Part shown: positions 38,396 to 50,953 of the stretch, piece after piece
Numbering within the stretch: the first letter of the stretch is position 1
Layout of the letters: the number at the start of each line of letters is the position of its first letter
NCBI GenBank assembly: GCA_037892935.1
Contig: JAYXKI010000003.1
Span: 372,001 to 436,000, forward strand
DNA from: Phlebopus portentosus
Lineage: Eukaryota; Basidiomycota; Agaricomycetes; Boletales; Boletinellaceae
DNA length: 64,000 bases
Direction of reading: 5' to 3'
Notes under the pieces: model-generated
What the model saw: only the letters and a program-made list of their open reading frames with translations
Databases searched by the model: none
What the model was told of the DNA's origin: nothing
Program-made: the position numbers and the translations under genes

Positions 38396-39939
38396 ATGCC
38401 GCCCAAGTTCGCTCAAGACAAGGCAGAGCGAGAACGTACTAGAGATCCAAATGTCCCCATCCAGCCACACGTACTCACTGCGGCGGAATTGCCCTACAGG
38501 ATCAATGCCATGCCGCCCCCAAGGTCCATGCAGTTCTCAAAGGCATCGAGCTCGACAGTCTCGTCGCCCGCGCCCGCATCGAACTACAGTACGTACCACT
38601 CTCTTTCTATGATTTATTTACACTCGAATTGACGCATCAGGTATTCCCTATCGCCAACGTCTCGTCGCGGCAGCTCTCGCAGCTCCAACGGACGATCAGC
38701 AATCCAGCAACGACAGCAGCAGCGCTCCATCATCCAATGCACTTTCGTCGGGGGTCGCAACGAGCAGTGTCACAAGCAGTAGCAGTCATGACACTTCAAA
38801 AGGCAAAGGAAAGGCCATTGTCGCGGATACCGCACCAGTGCCACCCGCGCCACGCAATTCGCCAATTACTCCATCCAGCCCTGCGACGGTCGCAGGGGCG
38901 GCGCACCTCGACCCCAATGCATCGTATTTTGAACGTCTCATGGACAGCAACGCCAGTAGGATGCCGCCGCCTGGACTGTCATATTTTGAAATGCGGCGCG
39001 CGTTGTGGTGTATCACTCCACCAATTCCGCCTGAACCTTCATCCCCATCCCCTTCCAGAATAAAGCTCGAAGCTCTATTAAGCCAGTCCGGTGCCGTTGA
39101 GAGCGAAGAGGTCTGGCGAGCAGGTCTGAAAAATGTCTGGAAAGGTCTCGTCGGCGGAAATCAATTGCGTAAACGCCTTCCGTTACACATCGTGGTGAGC
39201 TTCTTCCGTTTCTTGGTCTATTGGTTCTACAATTCTGTATGTATAAAGATCATATCTGACGATCCGTATTCCTTTCTTCGAACCTAATCAGCTGAAAATA
39301 TTACAAGCTGGGTGGCTGCGAGACGGCACTTGGCCAGAGGGAATGGTTGCACCAACGTGGGATCAACCTATATCGGTGTCTCCGCCATCCACTGCCCCAC
39401 CCGACGATCCATCGCAAGCACATGCGCAAGGACAATTCCAGGCACGACTGCAAGCTCAACAACAAAGACGTGCACACGAGCAAGAGGCGTACGCCGCCGC
39501 TTTGCATGCCCGCGCATCTGCAGAACAAGCGCAGGGCGCTGCGCAAATGATGCACATGCAGGCGTATGCTATGATGGGAATGCAGGGAGGGATTCCGCCT
39601 GGGTACAGTCCGAGCTCCGGAGATGCACCGGAAGAAGGGTACTATGCGATGCCGTATGCGTATGCCGAAGCTACTCCACCACCAGGAGGCGAGGGGGTTT
39701 CCGAAGGGCAAATGGAGCGAATACAAAGTCCAGAACAGATACAGGATGAAAGAATGAGGGACGTAGAGCGAGAAGAAGGTCCGCCTCCAACGCCGCTGCG
39801 AACAGGGCAGGAGGTGGAATCAGAGATGGATACGGAAGATGAGGTGGAGGAGGACGACTATGATGTCGTAAATATGGACGATGATAGTCGGACGCGGGGC
39901 GTCGTGGGAACTGGAGACGGACGACACGAAGGCGGATAG
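38396..39939 (+). CDS. Fungal protein of unknown function, low-complexity flanks
   Basis: I do not recognise the family. Three exons: 38396-38588, about 38640-39195 and about 39292-39939, with good GTACGT and GTGAGC donors and in-phase joins. N-terminus: MPPKFAQDKAERERTRDPN, then YRQRLVAAALAAP and a Ser/Pro/Thr linker. The compact part is YFERLMDSNASRMPPPGLSYF, followed by RALWCITPPIPP, EVWRAGLKNVWKGLVGG and, across an intron, IVLKILQAGWLRDGTWPEG. The C-terminal 200 residues are Gln/Ala/Met rich, then very acidic (DEVEEDDYDVVNMDDDS). No membrane segment or signal peptide. It looks like a soluble, possibly nuclear, scaffold or regulator, but there is no direct evidence for a role. The coding nature is supported by length, splicing and the W-rich middle. 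Confidence 0.75.
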
Positions 39940-42241
39940 AGGCTAAGGAAGAAGATACGTCATCGTGCACAAGCTTAAAGCGCAGAAGTTCCTTCACGAT
40001 CTCTCACCGCTTTGCCGTCTTCATCCGCCCCGTTTTATCAGAGAGACACCGGGCTTCTGCTGTGCTTATCGTCGGCTACGGATTCGTTTTGCGTTTTTCC
40101 GGCCATCGACCTCTGTTATTTCCTACTCACCATTCTTTCTTTCAGCTGGGGTGATTTGGTCTTCAAAGTCGCTTTCCTTCCTGCTGTGCCTCCTTATTCC
40201 TGCCTCTCCCGTCTTGCTTCTTGTTTGGAATATAAGTCCACTCTCACTCTCGGTCGTCCCATGCTTCATCCTAAGTATTTTAATTATTCCTTGTCATACC
40301 ATTCATCTTCAATCCATCCGAACGGTATGCCCTCAATTTATCATCCTCCCGAAGCAATTGAACGTCTCGCCGCGCTTTCATTTGACGTTCCAGTATTGCA
40401 CTCTTATATTTTTTTCTTTCGCTCTTCGCAGCTCTATTCCTTCGCGGTTGACATGCGTACGTATGGTTACTCGGTCTGACTCTGACCCCCACTCGATTCA
40501 TAATTCTATTCTGTACTCTTAGTTCTCCGAACCCGTCGATATTGACCTACGGTATTCCTGCATCTGTCTTCCCAGTTTCGCGTCCACTCTCCGCGTCCAC
40601 TCTCCGTCCTTCTCCATCCTCTTCTTCCCTCTTCCTGTCTTCCTTTCCTTCACTGTGTTTTGTGCAATCTGTGATACTGCAAATTTTTTCTTGTGTATAT
40701 ATATACTACAATATGTAGCATCTCGTCTGTCACTTCTGTGTTTTTTTTTCTGTTGTCTCTGACTCGGTGCTCATGACATGCTTCCATCATGATATTCTAA
40801 TCCAGTCTCTTTATCGAGTAGGTACCTTAGTACTAGTGTTCTGGCTCATGTTTGGTATAGGTATACATACATATATAAGGTATGCATGGGATTGAAGTTT
40901 GAATGTGTTTGCGTTGCTTTTTTCTACCTTGCAGTAGTTCTGGCCTGGTAAGTCATCTGCGCTTCTGCTAATTCTTTATCATTGGTATTACCAAATTCAA
41001 TTGTTGGTATTCCTTAATCAAACAAACGAACAAACAAACTCGACGTCCTTGAGCTTGAGCTTGAGACCGAAGTTACCGGCTACGTCTTGGCTTGCACATT
41101 TTAAGTTTGGATCCCCGTTCGGCGGTGTATGTAGACGTGTCCTTGTCCGAATCTCCATTCTTCTTCCATTCATTTCGAAATCTGGGTACTCACGACTCGG
41201 CAGGGAAACTGAAGGACTACCGAAACCGGGCGGTGGTGGTGACCCTCGTTCCTTTCTTCATACCCAGGACTATATGAATTATATGGATCATGATATAGCA
41301 AGACGGACTTACGTGGTGCGACTCGGGGGTGAGAGTCGTTTCGATTGAATAATACGATAGTCCTTCTCTTCTCTTCTCGCTCCGCCGATTGAACGAACTT
41401 TCATATCGCTCAAGATCTAAGCATTCGCACAAGCCCCCGCCGTTACTAGTTACTGTGCATTCTACATGCCGACTGAAGCCGAATCCTGATAGTCATTATA
41501 CTCCGTGGTTCTCGCCCACTGTATGAATTGCACACATACGTGTCCCCCCACCCTGCTTCTAAGAAGTCTCGGACCCTGTTGACTCACCGCCGTCTATCTG
41601 GATCTTCATTGAGTTACTTCAAAATGTATTCCGATAAGGGCGATATGCGGTATGCGATGTTGCGCGGCTTTGATGAAATGTGGATCGACCATAAACGGCC
41701 CTTCAGAGACGTGTAAAGCAACAGCACTGCGCTCGGAAGTGCGGAGGTCCGTGAAGAAGCGTAGGCCTTATTATACCTTCGTTTCCCTCATTTCACAGAA
41801 TCAGAGGCGCGGTCAAAAGTTTCGTTAGAAGCTAAGTTTCCCCAAATATACATGAGACTGTCTAGCGGAAAGAAGCAAGCAGGGAAAGCAAGCAAGGAAA
41901 GCAATACAGAGTGCGTGATGAATCTGCACGAACCACGAGACGCGCGATAGGGGCTACCGAAGAGTAAAACGAGGCCTTCTCCAAACTTTGTCCTTTCTCC
42001 TCGCCCGCCCTTCCACGGCCACGGAGAGGAGTGAGCTCTGGATTGGAATGATAATCGAAATAGGGTGCCCTGCTGATCTCTGAGACACCCCATACATGGA
42101 CTTCGTATGCACAGTGAGGTAGAATGAATCGAGCGCGGCGAACTCGATGTTTTTTTTCTGAAGGATTCTTCGTGTGGTTTATTATTAGACTGGTATGATG
42201 AGTAATACAGGAAGGCTGGTGCCTGGTGCCACCAAGGACTG
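39940..42241. other. Intergenic 2.3 kb, pyrimidine-rich then AT-rich
   Basis: The first 700 bases are strongly pyrimidine rich on the + strand, which creates long hydrophobic open frames (39965-40522 and 40012-40479) that are composition artefacts. A direct repeat starting CGCGTCCACTCTC sits at about 40581-40607, and a TA run at about 40697-40707. No exon-like structure was found to 42241, where LSM3 ends on the minus strand. Confidence 0.55.
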
Positions 42242-42950
42242 TCATGTTCGTGAAGGAGGGGAGACCTAGAAGTGAATTCATTAGCGAAAGACGAACGGAT
42301 TCAAGGCGAAGAACGCAAAATAAAAATATGAATGTTTGATATATGAGATTCTGTTGTGAGAATCGAAAGGACGGGCAAGTGTCATTACTGCAGAAGACTC
42401 CGAACGCTTGCAGCTTACGCGTTCGGAAGCAGGCAGGTGAAATAAATGCGAATGGAAATGGAAAGAAGAGAAGCAGTTATGAGAAACATACCAAGATCAC
42501 GCCGTCCCCGCGCACGAAAAGCATATCCATCTTTCGCCTGGCAACCTATTCAAATTCAACGAAGAGTCCGAGGAACATTGAACGAAACGTCAGATTTCCG
42601 CAAGATATTATGTGAATAGCGAAGATTGGTTGAGGTGTAATAAGCAAAAGGTACTTGCATTTATTCGACCAGTGGGAAGAACGGTTTCGTTGGTGTCGAC
42701 CAGCAAGATAGTTTCCTCGACATCGCTGAGGATGAGGTTCATATGCCCATCATACGCCTATCTTCAATGAAACACGAAGTGAAGTAGGGTGTCAAGACAA
42801 GCTGGTGAAGGCAAGGTAGCGGGACGGAAGACGCACGTGAAGAACGCCGTTGAGCTCACGATCTCCTCGTAATTTCACGAACACGCGCTCGTTGAGCGAA
42901 AGCCTGATGAGGTCGAACGGCTCTTGGATGCCCTCAGATGTGCCGTTCAT
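42242..42950 (-). CDS. LSM3: U6 snRNA-associated Sm-like protein LSm3
   Basis: Subunit of the Lsm1-7 (mRNA decapping) and Lsm2-8 (U6 snRNP, splicing) rings. Four exons were built on the minus strand. Exon 1 starts at ATG 42950 ([20 protein letters not shown]) and contains Sm1, [16 protein letters not shown]. Exon 2 (about 42757-42650) gives [20 protein letters not shown]. Exon 3 (to about 42490) holds Sm2, [14 protein letters not shown] last exon of only 24 bases (42242-42265) encodes VSPPSRT and stop. The Sm fold and the RGDG motif fit LSm3 rather than other LSm proteins because of [10 protein letters not shown] and DGHMN. The join between exons 2 and 3 is not fully resolved. An upstream in-frame ATG at 42989 ([10 protein letters not shown]) is an alternative start. 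Expected length about 95 residues. Confidence 0.9.
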
Positions 42951-44925
42951 GTTTACAGTCGATTCAGAACGCGTCGGTCGAGTGAACATCGGCATAGATC
43001 GATTTGGAAAATATTTCTCACAAACTGGTTTGGCGTTACTATAGATAGTCACGTCTCCACATAACGTCACGTTTACCTTTTGCATTATTCACCACGTTCT
43101 GCTGCGACGAAGAGAAAAGCGCTTGCATGTCTCTAGGCCGCACTGCACTTATTTCGGATAATCTTTCGCCGGGTGAAGCTCTACCTTGATTTGAACGGGC
43201 CTCCGACTTACACACGATAACTTCTTTCAGTCACATACTACATAGAACTAATTATGATCCCCTTCGCTGAGGCGATGGTCAAAGCAAACCTTGTATCACG
43301 GCAATGAATGCTACACTGAACTTCGGGCTGAGAGAGAAACCAAGCAGCAAGATAGCATCGAAGTGGGCCCATGATAAGTGTCATTATACATAATCGTATC
43401 GAACTAGCTGGGGGGAGTCACGATGGGACAATGTGCATACCAAATAGTATGGAGAACTATTCGCCCTGAGAAACGTGTGTATTCTGGAGTCGAGACAGCT
43501 TCTCGAATCGCAATCCCGGAAGCACCATCACCCTTGTCTAAGCAGTTGTCTGTCGGTTCTCATCTCACCTCCGATCCGACAGGAACCCTCGAAATGCTGT
43601 ATTCTCCAACTTTACAATGCTTGGAGTATCGATACTTCCGGTACGCTCCATATCGGAGGCAGAATTCCTCCGTATTTTAAGTGGTGCTTTAGGAGCCGGG
43701 ATCGCATTATGCTCATTACTTGCGCATGCAAACCTTTTCCACGTTCAATCGTTTCCATTCTAGGCTGCTTAGAGATCTTCATTTGAACATCACAGGAGAT
43801 TGTCACAATGCGTTCTGCTCAATCCGGTCTGACATGGCATCATATTTTCGCTTCTCTGAAACCGCTTCCCGAGATTTGGCGTAGCAGGTCCTCTCGTGAA
43901 GCAGATGCAAACGGCATTCAGTGGTACCGAGGCAAACCTGCCTGGAGCCATTTATGCTTCCGTACCTTATAATTCTTTTCGCCGTTTAAGTTTCAGGTGT
44001 CTCTTTTATGAGATTCAGGCACGTCATTTCCCCGCATCAGCTACTACTTAGCTAGTACTAAGGCAACTTGACAAGCTTTCTTTTAGACCGCTTGTCCCTG
44101 GTTCTTGTCATACTCGAAGAGCCACAAGCGGAGCTCATTGTTCTGTTTCCGCGTTCTGTCTAGGTCACTGAAGGAAATACAGATTCTTCTAATCGGTTCG
44201 AACATACAATTGAACGCGTACAGATTCATGCAAGTGGTCAAGGCCAGAGAGCGTCGAGCCTGCATAAAGGAGAGAATGGCACTGACTCCACACCAACGAA
44301 GCATCTAAGCACCCAGAATACGTGGGGAGTCTCAAAAGTGATGGAATTGGCAATCAATGCGAATCGGGCGGAAACAGGGGGAAGATATTTATTTATGTTC
44401 TCCGTCCCATCAGTGATTGGTCGGACACGGAATTTTTAAGTTGAAGAGGAATCTAAGTTCAACAACGATGAAAGGGTCTACGAGTTTATACTCAGCGGTT
44501 GTGACTCTTGCTTCGCTTGATTCCCTTTGACTCTCGTTGAGCTATTTTTTCCGATGAAATTTGTGGACCATGTGGGCTTGGGTGGAAATATAATACCAAG
44601 AGATCCAAATCAAGACAGGAATATCGGTCAAGGTGATTGGAGTTTTTGTAAAGCGGAAGGTTTCTTGGGTTGAGACGTAATTGGCTGGGGCTTTACCCAA
44701 TCGCGTACGTAGGAGGGTCATGGATGGATCGTCGAATTCAGCTTCGGAAAGGTCGACTTACCAGTTTGCGTTATCCTGACCAGTCACCTTTCACTCTAGC
44801 AGTCGCATTATACTGTATATGTATACTAGACACTCTGTCTCGATGGTTAGGCTGAATACAAAGCTCCTTGAGGTTGCCCATCGACCTCTGTCTCTATCCG
44901 TTCTCACTTCGTTCCGTTGATACAT
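42951..44925. other. Intergenic 2.0 kb, nothing recognised
   Basis: Between the divergent LSM3 and RGS-like starts. Short frames at 43423-43786 and 44083-44308 have no protein-like features or paired splice sites. No repeat family seen. The end nearest 44925 is presumably the promoter of the RGS-like gene. Confidence 0.5.
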
Positions 44926-46839
44926 ATGGCTCTAACTTCACTGTTTCGACGTCGCCGTGCACAGAGCTCTGGGCAAGGCGAGACGCGGAGAACGCTACCA
45001 GCCTCCAGGACGAGCCCTCGCTTAGGACGCGGACTGCCATTGCTCTGGCCTTGGGTGGCTAATGCAAATCGTTCCAAGCTGAGCGGCATAACTCTAGCAC
45101 ACGTGTTGTCGGGAGATACTGTTTCTCCTATCTCGTACGTCCCCAATTCCTCCTGCAACTTACCGCTTTATTCTTACCATCGTCGTGGCTAGGTTCCCGA
45201 ATTTGAGGCGTTCCTTGCCTTCTGCGTACGTTTTTTGTTTAAACTTTTATGCTCGACAGTGAAGAATGCTTATTCCTATTTTTTCCTTCTTCTCCCGTGA
45301 TCGGTCTTTGTCTTCTTCGGTCCCCCTTAACAGGACATCTCGCTAGAGAATTTGCAGTTCATCGTGTGGTACCAGGATTATCGGAAGCGGTTTGAAGCTC
45401 TTTCTCCTGAGGAGCAGACGCGCTCTCCGTCGCCGCCTGTGTCTGGCGGTGATGTGCTCGCTGGTCCGGTATTTCAATCTAATCCATCTTCCAGCACGTT
45501 CAGGTCTTCAGAGTATAATCAACCAAGCACATCTTCTTATGTTTCCAGAGACCCAGAACATGGGAAGCCGGAAGCTTCCAAGCCTCGATATGGAACAACT
45601 CCTCTTTCACTGGATATCTGCCCGGACATTTTGGCTGGAAACAATTTTCGACGCCCATCTTTGAAGAAGACATCGGGTTACCCAGTTACTCAGCCATTCC
45701 GTAATGAAGTGCAAAACATTCTTGCAACTTTCTTTCTTCCGAACTCTCGGAAGGAATTATCGCTGAGCTCTCAGATGCGAGACACCGTAATCAAGAAGTC
45801 ATCTGGTACGACCCATCCGGACGTGGTATGACTTTGCCATTTTGAACGCAGATAAGAACTTGCTGAAATTCTTCAAAAACTAGTTCGCCCTGGTATATGA
45901 GGTTATCTACGAGACTGTCGAATACGTTTCACTGCCGCGCTTCCTGGAAAATGCTTCAACAAATATCAATAGGCCTAGACAGCTGTTCTGGTATGTTTTA
46001 ATTTTCTTGTGATGATGGTTCGATCTCTTGACCTTCTTGCTGCTATGCTCAGGTACTTCTCCGCATTGCCATTTTTCCTACTCGGCGTCGCGATCGCGCT
46101 TCTATTTATTGTCTCTTCTTCGGAGCAATTTGTTGTACCGCCACGATCACATCTTACTTGGAGACTATTCAGTGTCCCATGCTTTCTGCTATCCAGTATG
46201 ATGTGGTACAAAGGATTTCGAGGGTGAGTATACGCGTTTTGTCGTATTTCTTATAGTAATTCTTATTATTATCGAAGCTTCTGTCCCATACTATTTCTCC
46301 GTTCCTCCAGACAACTGCGCCCATGGGAGCTCGAACAGATGATTGATGACAAAGAGGCGCAGGAGTATTGCATTTCTTTGTCAAAGGGACCTGCCAGCGG
46401 AGCCGCGAATACCAATAACGTTCCACTCACGCTTATCACGTCAAGTTCCTATATGTCGAATAATGCGCGAATCGCTCCTTTCCTCGATGCAATGGGCAAC
46501 CATGGAACTAAGATAAATGGGATTGAATCAGATATGCTCAGTATGTCGGCCTATCGGTCCACAGATAGTGCCACGAAGGAACGTGATCATGACCACACGA
46601 ACGAGCAGTTCAGCTCGCGCGCCCGCAATGAATACCAAAGACCTCCGATATTCGGTCCTGGGCTCGTGGTCGAAGATAAACGAATCCACACAGTGCACAT
46701 ACATCTATGGTGGTCACTCGTACAATTTGGCCTCTTCTGGGCTACGGTAGGTAATTGACTTATACGTAAGGAACTTGCGCTTACGCTTCTGCTTCAGGTA
46801 TCTGCCGCAGTTGTTCTAGCCGTGCCCAGCTTGCATTAA
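44926..46839 (+). CDS. Membrane protein with an RGS-like domain (Rax1-like)
   Basis: RGS-type proteins speed GTP hydrolysis on G-alpha; the yeast relative Rax1 is a membrane protein in bud-site selection. ATG 44926 (MALTSLFRRRRAQSS), a basic cytosolic leader, then LSGITLAHVLSGDT. The RGS fold starts as EFEAFLAFC and continues across an intron as DISLENLQFIVWYQDYRKRF. After a Ser/Pro insertion of about 110 residues it resumes with FRNEVQNILATFFLP, FALVYEVIYETVEYVSLPRFL. Three hydrophobic segments follow: FSALPFFLLGVAIALLFIV, FSVPCFLLSSMMWY and LWWSLVQFGLFWATV. The stop is at 46837-46839. The join between the first exon and EFEAFLAFC (about 45140-45193) needs a weak donor to keep frame and is unsure. 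The RGS plus three TM layout is strong. Confidence 0.8.
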
Positions 46840-47215
46840 TATCTTCAGCCTAAAGGACATTCCACAAAGGCTAGCTCAGGTTAGCATTTCCTTTGGGACA
46901 CTTCCTGATTAATGTCCCAATTATCACAATTCTCTCTTGCTTACGTGTACAGAATATAGGTCCCTGCATGCTCGTCCATCGTGTACTATTATGTATGTAC
47001 TTGTAATCTAGCTCGACAAATAAAGGATGGATTTTTCTTGAAGAGGAACATGAGGCTGATCCGGGTCACCGCTTTCGGCAAATGATCGACGGCGAGGCTA
47101 ACGCGCTTGAACGCGGAGCTTGAGGCCCTCAGCCGCCTATTTTTCATTCTCTCTTCATTTCCTGCCACCAGAAAGCCCCATATAAATTTAAGTCATACCT
47201 CTGGGGCATGTTGAC
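46840..47215. other. Spacer, probable promoter of the coiled-coil gene
   Basis: 376 bases between two genes on the same strand. Nothing recognisable beyond ordinary sequence. Confidence 0.45.
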
Positions 47216-50200
47216 ATGCAAGATTCTGAAACGTCTCTTACGACTTCAACCGAATCAGGCTCGCGACCCACGACACCGGATTCACAAATGACAAACAGCT
47301 TGCATCGCGCGAATTCGACCATTGACGAGCTGACTGCGACGTTGGCGAAGGTTTCGCGCGCCCCATCGCCGGACCCAGCTGATAGAGACCTATTACGTTG
47401 TTGTTGTGGACGTGAGGATTGTGCGAACACGGCGGCGTGGACGTCGTTCCAAAGCAAACTCGAAAGTCGGCTCATTCTGTGTGCAGGTGGGTTCGGCTAA
47501 GCAGCTAGAGGTTATGACATCGCGCTTACGGTTATACAGAGGTCGGGCAGGCACTTCTGCAGAAACACGAGGCGTACGTACGACGACATGGCCTTGATGA
47601 CCGAGACATTCAGGTTCGAATACAGCTTGTTCCATTGTAATCCACTAACCTTCAGACAGTCCGACGACGATGGCGATTTGTCGCGCCCGGAAACTCCGAC
47701 TATACATTCTGCACGGCCAGAGTATGACGTGAATACACATCTCAATGACTTGAAGAAGGAGAATGCAGTGCTCGAGAAGGTGAGTTAGTGTGCGATATGC
47801 ATTAAATTTAGAGTATTCTTAACGCGGTATAATAGAGACTGGCTACGGCGCTTCTTAATGCCGAGATATCTGAATCGTCGAAGAAATCTCTATTGCAGGA
47901 GCTTGACGAGGTGAAGGAGGCTCTCTCCAAGCTTACCGTGAATCAGGCGAAGTCGACTGGGTGGGAGGCTCGACTAAATGCTATCGCTCAGGAAAGAGAC
48001 GATCTTTTCCAGGAGCTCGATAGTGAGCGACAAAGGGCGAGGAACTACGAGTCACAAGCAACGACCTGGAAAGATCGTTGTAGTGTGTTTCTTTCCTTCC
48101 GATGTACAAATACGTTCTGACCTACGGATCAGTCAAACTTCAATCTGAATTAAGTCGCCTGTACGAGGAATTGGATAAGCAGAAGCAATCGCGAACGGAG
48201 CTTTCGGAAGAAATACTTCGCGATGCGAGGGCTCGACTCGAGATGGTACAACAACAGGTATGGTTACTCGCATGAGGTCGTTTATATAGCGTTGACACCT
48301 TGAAAGCAATTTGGACGAACCGTACTCTCGGATAATCCGGAAGTGACTCAGATGATGGAATCGCTTGTTGCAGACAATGAGGCCCTCAAACGAGACGTTG
48401 CAGAGCTACAGAATCTTCTCGCCGAGTCCCGCGAAGAAGCTACGTATAATGCAAGAGGAGCTTGAAGAGACGCGGGTCTTGCCAGGAGTTATGAGAAGGA
48501 TATCTTCTTCAGGCCGACCAGGCCATAATTACACACACAGTTGGGCCTCTTCGTTTGGTCAACAGCCAGCCTCTCCGGTACCTCGTAGTGGTGCACGTTC
48601 AGCGCAACCATATGAACCATTGACTCCGAATACGGAGGCACGACCTTTATCTCCAGCCGAATCTCGAGCTGCGTCCGAGCGACGTTTGCCCGCATTGTCC
48701 AGCCCTCGTCCCAAGTATCCCATCTCGAAACTCGAAGTGGAAGACCGAAATACTCGTATTAGGTCTCCTGAGCTTTCAGGAAGAAAGTCACCTAGACGCC
48801 CTTTATTCTTGCTGTCCCACGAAAAGGCCGTGCAAACTGACACTATCAACTGGGCCACTTTACTTGCCCCTGTGCTTCGTGCTCAAACAGATGATGGCTC
48901 ATCCTCCACGCCTGCTGCAGACGGACAGTCAGAATCGTCCTCATTGGCAGAGACACATGCTCATGGTTCAACCATCGCGGCTGTTGTAGACCGAACGAAC
49001 ACTCTGTTCTCGCGTATGACGCAAGCGGACGCGCGTACATTAATGAATCGGCTCAAGCGCCAGCGCCTTGCTGGTGACATCTCACATCTTTCACACGCTA
49101 CCGTTTCTTCCATCCTTTCGGAAGCAAATGGACTTCGCGCACACTTCCGCGGCGTGCTTGAGGACGACCGAGCAGTCAGCACGTGTACGAGGCGAGATCT
49201 ACGCGCGTTGCTTAACTTGTTGCGTGAAATGTTCGCGGAGCTCGGAGAGATGCGTGTCGCTCTGAACGACATAATTCTTGACCCATCCTCGGCGCCGAAG
49301 TTTAGTGAAGTTGCTATGGATCCGTCAAAACAGTTCAGCAAAGTCGGAGGCCGAGGCGCAAAGCAAGGACCCGCTGGTTGGATGGCACCGCTCTCAAAGC
49401 TATTCGGAACTGCAACTACGAGTCAAGCTAATACCAAGGCTCCAGAAAATACTCCCGTTTCTGACAGAGTCGGGTCAGGTTCACCCGCAACAAATGCAAC
49501 GGTGCGGCAGAAACCAACCAGGTTCATACCGAAGTCTGGACCGGCACTAGCGGCTTCCGCAACGACTGTTAAAGTCGAGTTTTCTGGGACTGCCGTTGGG
49601 CGTTCTGTCACCTCGAGTACTGCAGTGGCTGCTACTGCTGCATCGGCAGCAGAACCTGAGCGATCTTCGACTCCTGTTCCTGTGACATCGTCTCGGTCGC
49701 TTATGGGCATCTTTGCTGGTGCACCCCAGCCTCAGAGCGAAGACCCTTGGGTATTTGTCGCATCCAAGCCGGGAAGGAGTGTACGAGGCCAGAAGTCTAC
49801 CATGGACATGCGTACGGCAACACTCACGCGGACTGCTGGTCGATGGACTAATACACGTCTTCCTCGAAATGTCGATGCCGTGGTCGATTCTGGATCTGCC
49901 ATCCAGGATTCCGACGAGGATGAGAACGGCGAATCAAGCGGCGTCCCAGACACTCTTCTTGAACGTACTCTTCGACCGAGGGGCTTATCTGATTCGTCCA
50001 TTCGAACTACGTTTCTGAACGATGGAGCTACACCAGCTTCACCTACTGTTGATATACCCGACGCGCCAGCGCCAACGCCAATATCACCTGTTCCTGTACG
50101 AGCTCCGCTTCGCGGAGGCAGCGCGTTGCGACAGAGCACTGTTCCTATTCAAGGTTCATTACGAACATCCGTCCTTCAATCTTTTAGTCGGGCATTTGCT

Positions 50201-50458
50201 ATTCCTTCTCTTTCCACTCCTTCTGATAATGCTTCATCATCTCCTGTATCTACGTCGTCTCGGGAGCCGATATCTGCACCTAATCGAGCCGCATCTCCGC
50301 GGGGTATCTTACCGGGCTTTGCGGGATGGGCTGCGTCCCAGGCAGGTCTTGATGCGCAGGCAGCAGATGACTTTGTTGGAAGTGTAAGAGACCGAGAGGA
50401 CGAAGCGGTATTCGGACGTCCAGCGTGGCACCGCGAGGGTCTGGGCAGAGATATCTAG
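47216..50458 (+). CDS. Coiled-coil protein of unknown function, apparent +1 frameshift
   Basis: I do not recognise the family. ATG 47216, stop 50456-50458, about six exons. The N-terminus is Ser/Thr rich with a cysteine-containing patch (RCCCGREDCANTAAW). Next are LQKHEAYVRRHGLDDRDIQ and long heptad-like helices: LNDLKKENAVLEKRLATALL, LQELDEVKEALSKL and LSRLYEELDKQKQSRTEL. This coiled coil ends LVADNEALKRDVAELQNLL near 48420. Within about 48428-48442 the reading frame changes by one base: the upstream frame soon stops, while the other frame continues the helix as LRIMQEELEETR and runs open for about 670 codons. No intron fits the change. The C-terminal two thirds are Ser/Pro/Thr rich with a helical island (LLNLLREMFAELGEMR) and a conserved-looking end (FGRPAWHREGLGRDI). 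Possibly a scaffold or cytoskeletal protein. Confidence 0.7.
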
Positions 50459-50953
50459 ACTCGGATGGACTGTATGTATTTTATGTATGTTTATGATCGT
50501 ATGTTAGGTAACCCTCGGTTCAGACTTGATTCGTTTCTCTGGCATTTAGTCTGGCCCAATCGCCTTATGTATTATACTCGTGTAGCTTCCAACGTCTAGC
50601 GATACCTGTCACTTATTCTATTCTATGTATCGATTCTTCGGTTCTGTAGATTGTGGAAGCTACACGTGATACGACGGGTCTGCGTCCGAGTCGAACAAAC
50701 AATTCAAACATCTTTACAGCTTACTTCCATCCGCTTTGTGAGACTATCTTCCTATATTTATTTTGTAAGTCATTGATCCTGATCGCATGCCGTTGTCTGG
50801 TATATATGACTGATCTTGACCCACGTCCCCTTCGCCGTACTGCTCAGTTGCATTTAATCGTTGGGTTTTGATCTGTATCACTAAAGAACACAACTATTGC
50901 TCTCAAGGACTCGAAGGTCTCTTTCGCGCTTGGAGATATCGCCTGTAGAAACT
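50459..50953. other. Spacer between coiled-coil gene and hydrolase gene
   Basis: 495 bases, AT rich, containing the 3' region of the coiled-coil gene and promoter of the hydrolase. No gene or repeat seen. Confidence 0.45.

Noticed and set aside
39965..40522. 185-codon and 155-codon overlapping open frames
   Set aside because: Both are driven by a long pyrimidine-rich stretch, rich in F, S, L and P in every frame, with no domain or splice signals. Most likely the 3' region of the gene at 38396.
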